From Pseudomonas fragi (GTDB lineage Bacteria; Pseudomonadota; Gammaproteobacteria; Pseudomonadales; Pseudomonadaceae), in the NCBI RefSeq assembly GCF_025426255.1, contig NZ_CP104861.1, forward strand, positions 2,790,001-2,854,000: a DNA stretch of 64,000 bases, read 5' to 3'. A model generated the notes under the pieces. It searched no databases. It had not been told where the DNA came from and worked only from the letters and a program-made list of their open reading frames with translations. Below, in pieces: positions 32,472-41,314 of the stretch. Position 1 is the first letter of the stretch. Every line of letters begins with the position of its first letter. The translations under genes and the position numbers were made by a program.

Positions 32472-33035
32472 GTGAACAGGAAAATAATCCTGATGCGACA
32501 TGGCCAGCCTCAGCTAGGCGAGGTCGGCAAATTGTCAGCACTCGACATGAAAGACTGGATTGAACACTACAACCAGTCGCACATTACCCACCAACCCGTT
32601 CCGGAGGCCAGCCTGCAACTCGCGGCAACCGCCACGGTAATCGTCTCGAGCAGCGCCCCCCGCGCGCTGACCTCCGTCCGGGCGCTCGGTTTAGAGCCCA
32701 CCCTCGTCGACGCAATATTTTGTGAAGCGCAGTTGCCGTATGGTCGCTGGAAACGGCCACGGCTATCGCCGTTTACCTGGGCATTTATCCTGCGCATTCT
32801 ATGGTTATGCGGTTACTCACCGGGCGTCGAATCTGCCACCACTACGCGGACCCGTGCCTGCACGGCGGCTCAGCGACTGCAATCCATAGCTGACGAAGGA
32901 ACGGTTCTGCTACTCGGTCACGGGGTGATGAATCGATTGATCGCCAAACAACTGGAGGCCGATGGATGGTCTCGCGAAAAACGCAGTAGCAGCCGGTACT
33001 GGAGTGCGCAGGTGTATCACTACAAAGGTGTTTGA
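32472..33035 (+). CDS. Histidine phosphatase (phosphoglycerate-mutase-like) family protein
   Basis: A 187-residue product from a GTG start; AAGGA lies 12 bp upstream. The catalytic RHG motif is in KIILMRHGQPQLGEVG near the N-terminus, and the second histidine lies in TVLLLGHGVMNRLIAKQL. VSSSAPRALTSVRALG supplies the arginine pocket. Such enzymes dephosphorylate small phosphometabolites or phosphoproteins; the substrate is unknown. A hydrophobic stretch (WAFILRILWLCGY) in the middle is unusual for the family and may contact a membrane or cap the active site. It is a single gene in its own transcription unit. Confidence 0.8.
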   Translation: MNRKIILMRHGQPQLGEVGKLSALDMKDWIEHYNQSHITHQPVPEASLQLAATATVIVSSSAPRALTSVRALGLEPTLVDAIFCEAQLPYGRWKRPRLSPFTWAFILRILWLCGYSPGVESATTTRTRACTAAQRLQSIADEGTVLLLGHGVMNRLIAKQLEADGWSREKRSSSRYWSAQVYHYKGV

Positions 33036-33176
33036 GGGGTATCCACGGGGCGCAGGCATAAGTAACCATCCCCGTCTGCTACAGTCCGCCCCACTGGATC
33101 TCAATCACTTTTGTTGAAGAGATCCATAAACCCTGTATTTCAAGCCGGGTGATCTGGCGCCGAAGAAGTTCTGACA

Positions 33177-33386
33177 ATGCCCAAGAAGCAAGCCGTAGTG
33201 AGCCCGACAGCAACTGCTGCAGACATCGAAAAATCCATCCAGGCCCTCAACAAGATGGCCGAACGCCTTTGGGGAGAAGGTCGAGAGGCCGAAGCAAAAG
33301 CCCTTATCGATGCCCTGGATGCTTTAAATCGGGCGCTGGACCGGATCAGGATTGGCGAAATTGGTCGGACCGCCACACTTCACTGA
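33177..33386 (+). CDS. Small conserved hypothetical protein
   Basis: A 69-residue protein with a GAAGAAG ribosome site upstream of ATG 33177. After a polar start (MPKKQAVVSPTATAADIEKS) it is a continuous charged amphipathic helix rich in Ala, Leu, Glu and Arg (ALNKMAERLWGEGREAEAKALIDALDAL), suggesting a helical hairpin or coiled coil. There is no signal peptide or domain I recognise. The gene lies alone upstream of glcD. Confidence 0.65.
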   Translation: MPKKQAVVSPTATAADIEKSIQALNKMAERLWGEGREAEAKALIDALDALNRALDRIRIGEIGRTATLH

Positions 33387-33501
33387 CGAGTGCTATGGTT
33401 TGGGGGCGACATCACGCCCAGCCTTTAAGCAATAACGTGGCGCGCACCAACGTTGTCGGATACAGACCTCTAACAAAAATAATCGAGTGTCGTGAGCCGC
33501 C

Positions 33502-35001
33502 ATGAACATTCTCTACGATGAACGCGTCGACGGCATTTTGCCTGACGTCGATAAAGCCGTACTGCTGCAAACCTTGCAAGCACGCTTGCCGGATCTTGAA
33601 GTCCTGCATCAGCGTGAAGAACTCAAGCCTTACGAGTGCGACGGGCTGTCTGCGTATCGCACTACCCCCTTGCTGGTGGTGTTGCCACGCTATCTCAACG
33701 AGGTGCAAGGGGTGCTGCGCATCTGCCATGAGTTGCGTGTGCCGGTCGTTGCGCGCGGGGCCGGTACTGGTTTGTCCGGTGGCGCATTACCACTGGAAAA
33801 AGGCGTGTTGCTGGTAATGGCCCGCTTTAACAATATCCTCCACATCGATCCCGCCGCCCGCACTGCACGGGTTCAACCGGGGGTGCGCAACCTGGCGATT
33901 TCTCAGGCGGCGGCGCCGTTTGGCCTTTACTACGCGCCCGACCCTTCCTCGCAAATCGCCTGTTCTATCGGCGGCAACGTCGCAGAAAACGCCGGTGGCG
34001 TGCATTGCCTGAAATATGGCTTAACCGTACATAACCTGCTCAAGGTCGAAATTTTAACCGTCGATGGCGAACACCTGACGCTGGGGTCCGAAGCCCTGGA
34101 CTCGCCCGGTTTCGATCTATTGGCGCTGTTTACCGGCTCCGAAGGCATGCTCGGGGTGATCACCGAAGTGACGGTCAAACTGCTGCCCAAACCGCAGACC
34201 GCCAAGGTGCTGCTGGCAGCGTTCGATAGTGTCGAGAAAGCAGGCCGGGCCGTGGGTGACATCATCGCCGCAGGTATCATCCCCGGCGGCCTGGAAATGA
34301 TGGACAACCTGGCCATTCGTGCCGCCGAAGACTTTATCCATGCAGGCTACCCTGTCGACGCCGAGGCCATTTTACTGTGCGAACTCGATGGCGTTGAGGC
34401 CGATGTCCACGACGACTGCAACCTTGTGCGCCAGGTGCTGGAACAGGCCGGAGCCACCGAGGTGCGTCAGGCCAGGGACGAGGCTGAACGGGTGCGATTC
34501 TGGGCCGGGCGCAAAAATGCCTTCCCTGCCGTGGGCCGCCTCTCGCCGGACTACTACTGCATGGACGGCACCATACCGCGCCGCGAATTGCCGGGGGTTC
34601 TGCAGGCCATTGCCGCGTTGTCGGCCGAGTACGAGCTGCGTGTAGCCAACGTGTTCCACGCCGGTGACGGCAATATGCACCCGCTGATTCTGTTCGATGC
34701 CAACCAGCCGGGCGAACTCGATCGCGCCGAAGCCCTGGGCGGCAAGATCCTCGAATTGTGCGTCAAGGTCGGTGGCAGCATTACCGGTGAACACGGTGTG
34801 GGCCGCGAAAAAATCAACCAGATGTGCGCGCAGTTCAACAGCGATGAACTGACCCTGTTCCATGCCGTCAAGGCTGCCTTCGACCCAAGTGGCCTGCTTA
34901 ACCCCGGCAAGAATATTCCGACCCTGCATCGTTGCGCCGAGTTTGGCGCCATGCACGTTCACATGGGCCAGTTGCCTTTTCCCGAGCTGGAGCGTTTCTG
35001 A
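33502..35001 (+). CDS. glcD: Glycolate oxidase subunit GlcD
   Basis: A 499-residue FAD-linked oxidase subunit. The PCMH-type FAD domain contains RTTPLLVVLPRYLNEVQGVLR, ARGAGTGLSGGALP and CSIGGNVAENAGGVHCLKYG. The C-terminal cap and substrate domain ends with HAGDGNMHPLILFD and GGSITGEHGVGREKINQM. With GlcE and GlcF it oxidises glycolate (and D-lactate in some complexes) to glyoxylate at the membrane, passing electrons to the quinone pool. Its stop codon shares one base with the glcE start. No glcC regulator gene is adjacent; the upstream gene is a small hypothetical. Length equals the E. coli protein. Confidence 0.96.
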   Translation: MNILYDERVDGILPDVDKAVLLQTLQARLPDLEVLHQREELKPYECDGLSAYRTTPLLVVLPRYLNEVQGVLRICHELRVPVVARGAGTGLSGGALPLEKGVLLVMARFNNILHIDPAARTARVQPGVRNLAISQAAAPFGLYYAPDPSSQIACSIGGNVAENAGGVHCLKYGLTVHNLLKVEILTVDGEHLTLGSEALDSPGFDLLALFTGSEGMLGVITEVTVKLLPKPQTAKVLLAAFDSVEKAGRAVGDIIAAGIIPGGLEMMDNLAIRAAEDFIHAGYPVDAEAILLCELDGVEADVHDDCNLVRQVLEQAGATEVRQARDEAERVRFWAGRKNAFPAVGRLSPDYYCMDGTIPRRELPGVLQAIAALSAEYELRVANVFHAGDGNMHPLILFDANQPGELDRAEALGGKILELCVKVGGSITGEHGVGREKINQMCAQFNSDELTLFHAVKAAFDPSGLLNPGKNIPTLHRCAEFGAMHVHMGQLPFPELERF

Positions 35002-36062
35002 TGCGCACCGCACACGATATCGATGACAGCGCCGTGCTGCTGGAGCAGGTCAACCAGGCACTGGCGTACGCCACCCCGCTGCGCATCCAGGGTTCCAACA
35101 GCAAGCTGTTCCTGGGCCGCACCGTGGCAGGGGAAATACTCGACACCCGCTCCCATCGCGGCATTGTCAGCTATGACCCGACCGAACTGGTAATCACGGC
35201 CCGCTGTGGCACCCCTCTGTCCGAGTTGGCGCACGTGCTCGATGCCGCGCAGCAAATGCTGCCCTGCGAGCCGCCAGCCTTCGGGGATGCTACGGTGGGT
35301 GGCATGATTGCCTGCGGGCTGTCGGGGCCACGCCGTCCCTGGTCAGGCTCGGTCAGGGACTACGTCCTCGGGACTCGGGTTATTACCGGGCACGGCAAGC
35401 ATTTGCGATTTGGCGGCGAGGTCATGAAAAACGTCGCCGGTTACGATCTGTCGCGCTTGATGGCAGGCAGTTACGGCTCGCTTGGGGTGGTGACCGAAGT
35501 ATCCCTCAAGGTCCTGCCCAAGCCACGCCAATGCCTGAGCATCAGCCTGGAAATAGACGCCGATCGCGCCCTGCTGCGTCTTGCCGAGTGGGGCCAGCAA
35601 CCACTGCCGATCAGCGCTGCCTGTCATGATGGTCAGCGCCTGCACCTGCGACTCGAGGGCGGCGCAGGCTCGGTGGCCGCGGCCCATGAACGCCTGGGAG
35701 GCGAGCTGCTGGATTCTTCGTTCTGGACCGACCTCAACGAACACCAATTGGCTTTCTTCGATGAAGACCAGCCCCTTTGGCGCCTGTCCTTGCCCAACAA
35801 CACACCCGGCCTGGCCTTGCCCGGCCGACAACTGATCGATTGGGGCGGCGCCCAGCGCTGGCTCAAATCGGATGCCGACGCGGCCTTTGTTCGCAATGTC
35901 GTTGCAGAGGTCGGCGGACATGCGACCTGCTACAGCCACGGCCTGATCGACAGCCCGTTCCAGCCGCTACCCGATGCCCTGATGCGCTACCACCGCACCC
36001 TCAAGCAACAACTCGATCCACGGGGCATCTTCAACCCCGGGCGCCTGTACGCGGAGCTTTGA
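35001..36062 (+). CDS. glcE: Glycolate oxidase FAD-binding subunit GlcE
   Basis: A 353-residue FAD-binding subunit. Typical segments are PLRIQGSNSKLFLGR, VSYDPTELVITARCGTPLSEL, FGDATVGGMIACGLSGPRRPWSGSVRDYVLG and FGGEVMKNVAGYDLSRLMAGSYG. The C-terminal NPGRLY motif is shared with the family. It supports GlcD in the glycolate oxidase complex. The ATG at 35001 overlaps the last base of the glcD stop, and a four-base gap separates it from glcF, so the three are translated as a unit. Nothing looks damaged. Confidence 0.96.
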   Translation: MRTAHDIDDSAVLLEQVNQALAYATPLRIQGSNSKLFLGRTVAGEILDTRSHRGIVSYDPTELVITARCGTPLSELAHVLDAAQQMLPCEPPAFGDATVGGMIACGLSGPRRPWSGSVRDYVLGTRVITGHGKHLRFGGEVMKNVAGYDLSRLMAGSYGSLGVVTEVSLKVLPKPRQCLSISLEIDADRALLRLAEWGQQPLPISAACHDGQRLHLRLEGGAGSVAAAHERLGGELLDSSFWTDLNEHQLAFFDEDQPLWRLSLPNNTPGLALPGRQLIDWGGAQRWLKSDADAAFVRNVVAEVGGHATCYSHGLIDSPFQPLPDALMRYHRTLKQQLDPRGIFNPGRLYAEL

Positions 36063-36065
36063 GCC

Positions 36066-37283
36066 ATGCAGACCACCTTGAGTGAACAAGCTCGCCAATT
36101 GCCCCGCGCCCGAGAGGCCGAAAGTATCCTGCGCAGTTGCGTGCACTGTGGTTTCTGTAACGCCACCTGCCCGACCTACCAGTTGCTCGGTGATGAACTG
36201 GATGGGCCGAGGGGGCGTATTTACCTGATCAAGCAGGTGCTCGAAGGCAACCAGGTGACGCAAAAAACCCAACAGCATCTCGACCGCTGCCTGTCGTGTC
36301 GCAATTGTGAAACCACCTGCCCTTCCGGCGTCGATTACCACAACTTGCTGGATATCGGCCGGGCGGTGGTCGATGCCCAAGTACCAAGGCCACTCGCACA
36401 GCGCCTGCTGCGCGAAGGTTTACGCAGCATCGTGCCCAGAACGGCGCTGTTCAAACGGCTGGTCGGCAGCGCTCAGCTTTTGCGTGCATGGCTACCCGCC
36501 CCCTTGCAAGACAAGTTGCCGCGCAACGTGCCCGCAGTGAAACCGAGACCGACCACCCGCCATGCTCGGCAAGTGCTGATGCTCGAAGGCTGCGTACAGC
36601 CGAGCCTGTCGCCCAACACCAACGTGGCCGCCGCCAGAGTGCTGGATCGACTGGGGATCAGCGTAACCCCTGCCCGCGAAGCCGGTTGCTGCGGTGCCGT
36701 GGACTATCATCTGGACGCCCAGGCGGCTGGCCTTGATCGCGCCCGGCGCAATATCGATGCCTGGTGGCCGGGGATTGAGCAGGGAGCCGAGGCCATCGTG
36801 CAAACCGCCAGCGGCTGTGGGGCCTTTATCAAAGACTATGGGCACCTGCTCAGCAGCGACCCGGCTTATGCCAGCAAGGCCGCCAGGGTCAGTGCCCTGG
36901 CCAGGGATCTGGCTGAAGTGCTGCGCGATGAGCCACTGGAGCAGCTTGGGTTACACGGCGAGCAACGCCTGGCATTCCACTGCCCCTGCACCTTGCAGCA
37001 CGCGCAAAAACTCGGGGGCGCGGTTGAAGACATCCTGTCCCGCCTGGGATTCAACCTCACTCCCGTGCCCGACAGCCATCTATGCTGCGGCTCGGCGGGT
37101 ACTTACTCACTGACCCAACCAGAACTGTCCCGACAGCTGCGCGACCATAAACTCAATGCACTGGAAAGCGGCCACCCCGACGTCATTGTCACGGCCAATA
37201 TCGGCTGTCAGTCCCATCTCGACAGTGCCGGCAGAACCCCGGTCCGGCACTGGATCGAACTGGTCGAAGCCGCACTGCCCTAG
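36066..37283 (+). CDS. glcF: Glycolate oxidase iron-sulfur subunit GlcF
   Basis: A 405-residue protein with two ferredoxin-type 4Fe-4S clusters at the N-terminus (CVHCGFCNATCP and CLSCRNCETTCPSG). Two CCG domains follow in the C-terminal half (REAGCCGAVDYHL and DSHLCCGSAGTYSL). It carries electrons from the flavin subunits to the membrane acceptor. It starts four bases after glcE. The usual downstream glcG gene is absent; a short repeat and a convergent umuC gene follow. Length and cysteine pattern are complete. Confidence 0.96.
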   Translation: MQTTLSEQARQLPRAREAESILRSCVHCGFCNATCPTYQLLGDELDGPRGRIYLIKQVLEGNQVTQKTQQHLDRCLSCRNCETTCPSGVDYHNLLDIGRAVVDAQVPRPLAQRLLREGLRSIVPRTALFKRLVGSAQLLRAWLPAPLQDKLPRNVPAVKPRPTTRHARQVLMLEGCVQPSLSPNTNVAAARVLDRLGISVTPAREAGCCGAVDYHLDAQAAGLDRARRNIDAWWPGIEQGAEAIVQTASGCGAFIKDYGHLLSSDPAYASKAARVSALARDLAEVLRDEPLEQLGLHGEQRLAFHCPCTLQHAQKLGGAVEDILSRLGFNLTPVPDSHLCCGSAGTYSLTQPELSRQLRDHKLNALESGHPDVIVTANIGCQSHLDSAGRTPVRHWIELVEAALP

Positions 37284-37455
37284 CGGACTATTGGGCTGGC
37301 TACGCAGACGAAAACCTTGGTGCAATGAAGGCCAGAGGATTCGGCAAACCACTCATTCAAGAGCGCCTTTGGGCGGGGGCGTATATCCGTATTGCCTATA
37401 CGCTGGGCGAAGCCGTCGCGAAATCAGGCACTGTTGTGTGTCAGTTAAAATCAGC

Positions 37456-37517
37456 ACTCAGACTTTACGACGGCTGCGCCGCCAAACGCAGCCTCGTTCC
37501 TTCGCCAGCCGCTACAG
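37456..37517 (+). repeat. Partial copy of a Pseudomonas intergenic repeat (GCTACAG-ended)
   Basis: ACGACGGCTGCGCCGCCAAA, then CGCAGCCTCG...GCCAGCCGCTACAG. The end matches that of the longer copy at 57220-57340. It lies between convergent glcF and umuC, and is a truncated unit of a repeat often seen in fluorescens-group genomes. Confidence 0.5.
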
Positions 37518-37544
37518 ATTTCTCGCCGAGCTCTGAACTGACCA

Positions 37545-38825
37545 TTATTCACAGGAAACCCGCCAAAGCTGATCCACCCGCGTGGTATAGCTCTGGCTCA
37601 TCAACTCCCTTTTCATCCCCCAGTCCGGATTGCCCGGCACGCTGGCCGCACGCAGCGTGCCTCGGCCCCAGCGGTCATTGATTGCATCCAGCACCGCCAT
37701 CACCCTTGAAGCTTCTGCCGGCTGATTGACCGCAAACAGATCATCGGAAAACTCACCCGGTTGGCGCAGATCCAGCAATAGCACCTCGGCCTTGCTGTAT
37801 CTGAAACCGGGTTGAAATACATGCTCCAGCGCATCCACCGCGGCCTTGGTCAGCAGACGCACATCATCGGTCGGGTATGGCAAGGTCACCACCACACCCT
37901 TGGCGTACTTCGCCTCGTCCGGGTTGAACATGCCTGTACGAATGCTGACCCGGATCTTTTTACAGTACGACTTCTGCGCCCTCAGTTTTTCCGAGGCGCG
38001 CATCATGTAAGTGGCCACGGCCTCCTTGATCGGAGCCAGTTCGGTCAGGCGCTTGCCGAACATGCGACTGCAGCAGATTTCCTGCTTGGGCGGGTCGGGT
38101 TCATCCAGCGCCAGGCAAGAGGTACCCGACAGCTCACGGGCAGTCTTTTCGATAACCAGGCTGAATTTTTTGCGCAGCGACCACGGGTCCGCCTTGGCCA
38201 GATCCATTGCGGTGCGGATGCCCATACTCTCCAGGTGAGCGGTCATGCGCCGCCCTACTCCCCAGACCTCTGACACGGCGGTATTTCGCAGCACCCAATC
38301 TCGCTCATGGTCGCCACAGAGGTTCACCACTCCGCCCGTATGGGCTTGCAACCGTTTGGCAGTGTGATTGGCCAGCTTGGCCAGGGTCTTGGTATGCGCA
38401 ATACCGACCCCGACCGGAATCCCGGCACATTGCAGGATTCGGCTGCGCAACGCTCGGCCCATGGCGGTGGCATCAGCGATACCGGTCAGGTCGGCAAAGG
38501 ATTCGTCGATGCTGTAGACCTCGACCGCAGGCAGCATCGACTCAATCAGGCTCATCACCCGCTCGCTCATGTCACCGTACAAGGCATAGTTGGACGAGAA
38601 CGCCACAATCCCCAACTGTTCGAGTCGGTGCTTGATCTGAAAATACGGCTCGCCCATCTTCACATGGGGCTTGGCATCATAACTGCGGGCGATCACGCAA
38701 CCGTCGTTGTTGCTCAGCACCACGATGGGCACCTTGGCCAGGTCAGGCCTGAACACACGCTCGCAACTGGCGTAAAAACTGTTGCAGTCAATCAGCGCGA
38801 AAACCGGGTCAGGCTTAGTGGCCAT
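37545..38825 (-). CDS. umuC: Error-prone DNA polymerase V subunit UmuC (Y-family)
   Basis: A 426-residue Y-family polymerase. The first catalytic Asp is in [17 protein letters not shown]; the second acidic pair is in [27 protein letters not shown] is the helix-hairpin-helix and [14 protein letters not shown] the fingers. The C-terminal DUF4113-like segment ([11 protein letters not shown]...) is complete. With two UmuD' subunits it performs translesion synthesis in the SOS response. ATG 38825 is 11 bases inside the end of umuD, so the two are translationally coupled. Chromosomal Pseudomonas copies and plasmid rulB are close relatives. Confidence 0.95.
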   Translation of the reverse strand: MATKPDPVFALIDCNSFYASCERVFRPDLAKVPIVVLSNNDGCVIARSYDAKPHVKMGEPYFQIKHRLEQLGIVAFSSNYALYGDMSERVMSLIESMLPAVEVYSIDESFADLTGIADATAMGRALRSRILQCAGIPVGVGIAHTKTLAKLANHTAKRLQAHTGGVVNLCGDHERDWVLRNTAVSEVWGVGRRMTAHLESMGIRTAMDLAKADPWSLRKKFSLVIEKTARELSGTSCLALDEPDPPKQEICCSRMFGKRLTELAPIKEAVATYMMRASEKLRAQKSYCKKIRVSIRTGMFNPDEAKYAKGVVVTLPYPTDDVRLLTKAAVDALEHVFQPGFRYSKAEVLLLDLRQPGEFSDDLFAVNQPAEASRVMAVLDAINDRWGRGTLRAASVPGNPDWGMKRELMSQSYTTRVDQLWRVSCE

Positions 38826-39243
38826 GGCTGCGCACGGTGTAAGTGACCACGCCCCAGACTGAAAACTCATCACCCTCGAGTACATAACGATCCGGATATT
38901 TCGGGTTCTCGGATTGCAGGATAACGCTCTTGCCGCGCAAACAAAGGCGCTTGCAGACCGGGTCGTTATTCAGCAGCGCCACCACCACATGGCCGTGCCC
39001 CGCCTCAATGGCACGGTCCACCACCGCCAGATCCCCTGAAAAAATTCCGCCCCCCTGCATGCTATCGCCGTCGATCCGTACCAGATACACATGAGGCGCG
39101 CGGATACCGAGCAACTCGTCGAGCGAGATTTCCTTCTCAATATGATCCGCCGCCGGTGACGGAAACCCGGCCGGAACCTTGAAGGAACAAAGTGGCAAGC
39201 GAACGCCATCTTCAGCAATTGGCCCGAGGGAAGTGAAACTCAT
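38815..39243 (-). CDS. umuD: SOS mutagenesis protein UmuD (LexA-like peptidase)
   Basis: A 142-residue protein. The self-cleavage site is probably the Ala25-Gly26 bond in [13 protein letters not shown]. The catalytic serine is Ser61 in [12 protein letters not shown] and the lysine Lys98 in DPVCKRLCL, matching the spacing in E. coli. RecA-stimulated autocleavage yields UmuD', the partner of UmuC in polymerase V. A near-perfect LexA operator lies 20-40 bp upstream of the start. It overlaps umuC by 11 bases. Confidence 0.94.
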   Translation of the reverse strand: MSFTSLGPIAEDGVRLPLCSFKVPAGFPSPAADHIEKEISLDELLGIRAPHVYLVRIDGDSMQGGGIFSGDLAVVDRAIEAGHGHVVVALLNNDPVCKRLCLRGKSVILQSENPKYPDRYVLEGDEFSVWGVVTYTVRSHGH

Positions 39244-39257
39244 GACGCACGCCTTAC

Positions 39258-39283
39258 GTTAACTGTATGAACATACAGTTAAC
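39258..39283. promoter_or_regulatory. LexA (SOS) box of umuDC, in a 26-bp perfect palindrome
   Basis: The core CTGTATGAACATACAG (39263-39278) fits the CTGT-N8-ACAG consensus. The flanks extend the symmetry to 12-bp arms (GTTAACTGTATG and its complement) around a two-base centre. It lies 15 bp before umuD on the minus strand, and tight damage-inducible control is expected. Confidence 0.9.
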
Positions 39284-39706
39284 TGCGTAGGATCATTCTG
39301 GTCAATTTATCTGTCAGAGATTTCGACGAGAGGAGCGTGTGGGCGGCTTACAGCCTCCGGAACGGGTTTGTCGGGAACTGTGTACTGAAGTCACTGGCCA
39401 ATCGGGTTTCACTTTCGATTTGACCGTAATTGGCTTCAATGGCGTTACGCCCCGCCCACCAGACACCGCCCGTCGACGGGCGAATGGCGAATGGCTGTGA
39501 CGGAGTAACAGGCCATATCGATTATGTGCTGCGACTTCGGGGCTGGAGCCGGCATAACGTATGAGCCGTTTGCCCCCCTGACACCTATCATTCCGGCCGG
39601 TTTCGTGGCTTGAGGGCCCGCTTGCCCTCAAAAGCATCCCGTCCTGGACTGCGCTAACCGAATATCCATACCTTCTTGTCCCAACTAACAAGAAACCCGA
39701 CCGATA
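39284..39706. other. Gap without a supported gene; one strong hairpin
   Basis: A minus-strand frame (39314-39691) is open for 125 codons, but its composition (rich in R, S, P) is not that of a folded protein and it lacks a ribosome site. A perfect 8-bp stem, TTGAGGGC-N6-GCCCTCAA, occupies 39610-39631. I suspect a non-coding repeat or eroded sequence, but cannot name it. Confidence 0.35.
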
Positions 39707-40144
39707 CTAGGTTCGTGATTTCTCAAAACGAACATCACCCTCATGTAAGTTTTCCACCACTTTCCAACCTAAGTTTCGATAAAAACCGCTGGCGCGGCTG
39801 CCTTCAGCGGTTTCCAGCCAGATTGTCCGGTGCTGCTGAAACAGGAAAGCCTCGGCCTTGGCCATCAGGCTGCGACCCAGGCCGCGCCCCTCGAATTCAG
39901 GCAGAACAAAAGCGGCAAATACGCAGCCATCCTCCGCGTCAGCCATGGAAAACCCCACCGGGACCCCATCGACCTCTGCCACCCAGACGCATGGCGAAGC
40001 CAAAATTGCCTGCTGTATGGCATCGGGGGTGATGCCCATTTCGGCTAGCTGATCATGGGAGAGATGGTTTTCCCTGACGCTGGTGCGGATATCGAAGATT
40101 GCCTTGATATCCGACTGACCGGCGATTCTTATGATCTTATCCAT
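39707..40144 (-). CDS. GNAT-family N-acetyltransferase
   Basis: A 145-residue acetyltransferase. DKIIRIAGQSDIKAIFDIRTSV opens the fold, and the acetyl-CoA pyrophosphate loop is FVLPEFEGRGLGRSLMAKAEAFLF (motif A, R/Q-x-x-G-x-G/A). LETAEGSRASGFYRNLGWKVV is the C-terminal motif B. The acceptor is unknown. It begins only four bases after the stop of the upstream DUF2867 gene, so the two form an operon; a longer in-frame start at 40225 would overlap that gene and is rejected. Confidence 0.92.
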   Translation of the reverse strand: MDKIIRIAGQSDIKAIFDIRTSVRENHLSHDQLAEMGITPDAIQQAILASPCVWVAEVDGVPVGFSMADAEDGCVFAAFVLPEFEGRGLGRSLMAKAEAFLFQQHRTIWLETAEGSRASGFYRNLGWKVVENLHEGDVRFEKSRT

Positions 40145-40148
40145 GAGT

Positions 40149-40637
40149 TCAGGACTCCTTAGCTTCCAGCTTTCGCTTAAGGCGCTTGAGATAGCGGCTG
40201 ACGATGAGTTTGTGCGCCGGGCCAACCGGCAACATGTAGAGGCGACCGAACGTGTTATGGGTTACGACAGATGAGGTAATCGTGAGCACACGATCGGCTA
40301 TCGAAACACAGGTCATTACATCCAGATGTCGATCACGCTCGGTCAGAACCAGTATCTGCGGGGCACTGTGCTCAACCACAAAGAAGTCCAGATAATCACC
40401 GGTCTGGACTGTCTCTTTGCGGGTGCCGGAAAACCTGCCGATTCGTTTAACACCAAATAACGAGGAAATCGCATCTCTGGTTCGAAAAGCCAGTTGCATC
40501 AACAGCCCCTGTTCGGCCGTCATCAGGTTCCAGGCTTCCAATGCGGTGATCTGCACAGGCAGCAGAATCGATCTGCTGTCATGGTAATCAAGTTCCGAGA
40601 GTTCACGCAGCGTATGCACAGCACGGCTTCCTTTCAT
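40149..40637 (-). CDS. DUF2867-family protein
   Basis: A 162-residue protein with AAGGAG seven bases before ATG 40637. The pattern DYHDSRSILLP, ALEAWNLM, FGVKRIGRF, GDYLDFFVVEHSAPQILVLTERDRHLDV and HNTFGRLYMLPVGPAHKLIVSRYLKRL matches what I recall of DUF2867. Some such proteins are fused to NAD-binding epimerases, and the fold may be START-like. No function is assigned. It is co-transcribed with the downstream GNAT gene. The position of a C-terminal basic helix suggests a soluble protein. Confidence 0.8.
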   Translation of the reverse strand: MKGSRAVHTLRELSELDYHDSRSILLPVQITALEAWNLMTAEQGLLMQLAFRTRDAISSLFGVKRIGRFSGTRKETVQTGDYLDFFVVEHSAPQILVLTERDRHLDVMTCVSIADRVLTITSSVVTHNTFGRLYMLPVGPAHKLIVSRYLKRLKRKLEAKES

Positions 40638-40696
40638 TACATACTCCTTTGCCCTGAACTTTCTTGGATAGGCCGGGACTTGGCATAATTTCGGCA

Positions 40697-40797
40697 TTTG
40701 AGACGATGCCGCCGGATACCGTGGCCTACGCTAACAGCCTGGACGATATCGTCAACATCAGCGTCACCTGTAATCGCCACAATACGCCGGTCATCCT
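40697..40797 (+). pseudogene. N-terminal remnant of an FAD-binding oxidase (D-lactate dehydrogenase-like)
   Basis: The plus-strand frame reads FETMPPDTVAYANSLDDIVNISVTCNRHNTPVI and then loses similarity. The pattern LPPDAVAYA.S.eDIv.Iv..CnrH.tPVIPFG is that of the first FAD-domain strand of GlcD/Dld-type oxidases. It ends at the 3' end of the convergent tautomerase gene. No ribosome site or further domain follows, so it is a relic of about 33 codons. The family assignment is from memory. Confidence 0.55.
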
Positions 40798-40801
40798 GCA
40801 A

Positions 40802-41176
40802 TCAGTTGCCCCGCCCGCCCCCGAACGACCAGTCCTCGGCCTTTGTACTGGTAATAACCACCATCACATCCTCCGGGTCGAGGCCCGGCGCACGCTTTAG
40901 TTTCTGGGCAAGGTTCTGATAAAAGCGGCGTTTGGTCTCGGTAGAACGTGGGCGACCCGCGGTAATCGCAATCAGCACAAAGTCATGACTACGCGGCCCG
41001 CCAAGGTAGCCGGGATCAAAAATCAGCTCGCCCGGTTCATGCTGGTGAATGACTTGAAATCGATCCTCCAGGGGTACTTCAAAGCTTTCTACCAACGCAT
41101 CGTGCAAGCCCTGAGAAAGCGCCTGCAAATACTCAACGGACTTGCCCCGGTGCAGTGAAATTCGTGCAAATGGCAT
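40802..41176 (-). CDS. Tautomerase-family protein
   Basis: A 124-residue protein starting Met-Pro, which after Met removal leaves the catalytic Pro1 (PFARISLHRGKSVEYLQALSQGLHDALVESF). The second half repeats a beta-alpha unit (DFVLIAITAGRPRSTETKRRFYQNLAQKL). This fits the 'tautomerase_2' branch related to malonate semialdehyde decarboxylase and cis-3-chloroacrylic acid dehalogenase-like enzymes. The substrate is unknown. It diverges from a LysR gene 138 bp away, its likely regulator. It is single on its strand. Confidence 0.88.
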   Translation of the reverse strand: MPFARISLHRGKSVEYLQALSQGLHDALVESFEVPLEDRFQVIHQHEPGELIFDPGYLGGPRSHDFVLIAITAGRPRSTETKRRFYQNLAQKLKRAPGLDPEDVMVVITSTKAEDWSFGGGRGN

Positions 41177-41314
41177 CTGTCATTACTCCTTTGCCGTGAC
41201 AAGGCAGCTTGAATAGAACGCCAAATAGGTGATGACATCATCTGGCGAGATAAAAACTATCAAGTCGCAACCATTGCGAATATCAGATTAAATGAAAGCC
41301 ATTGTTCCAAAATT

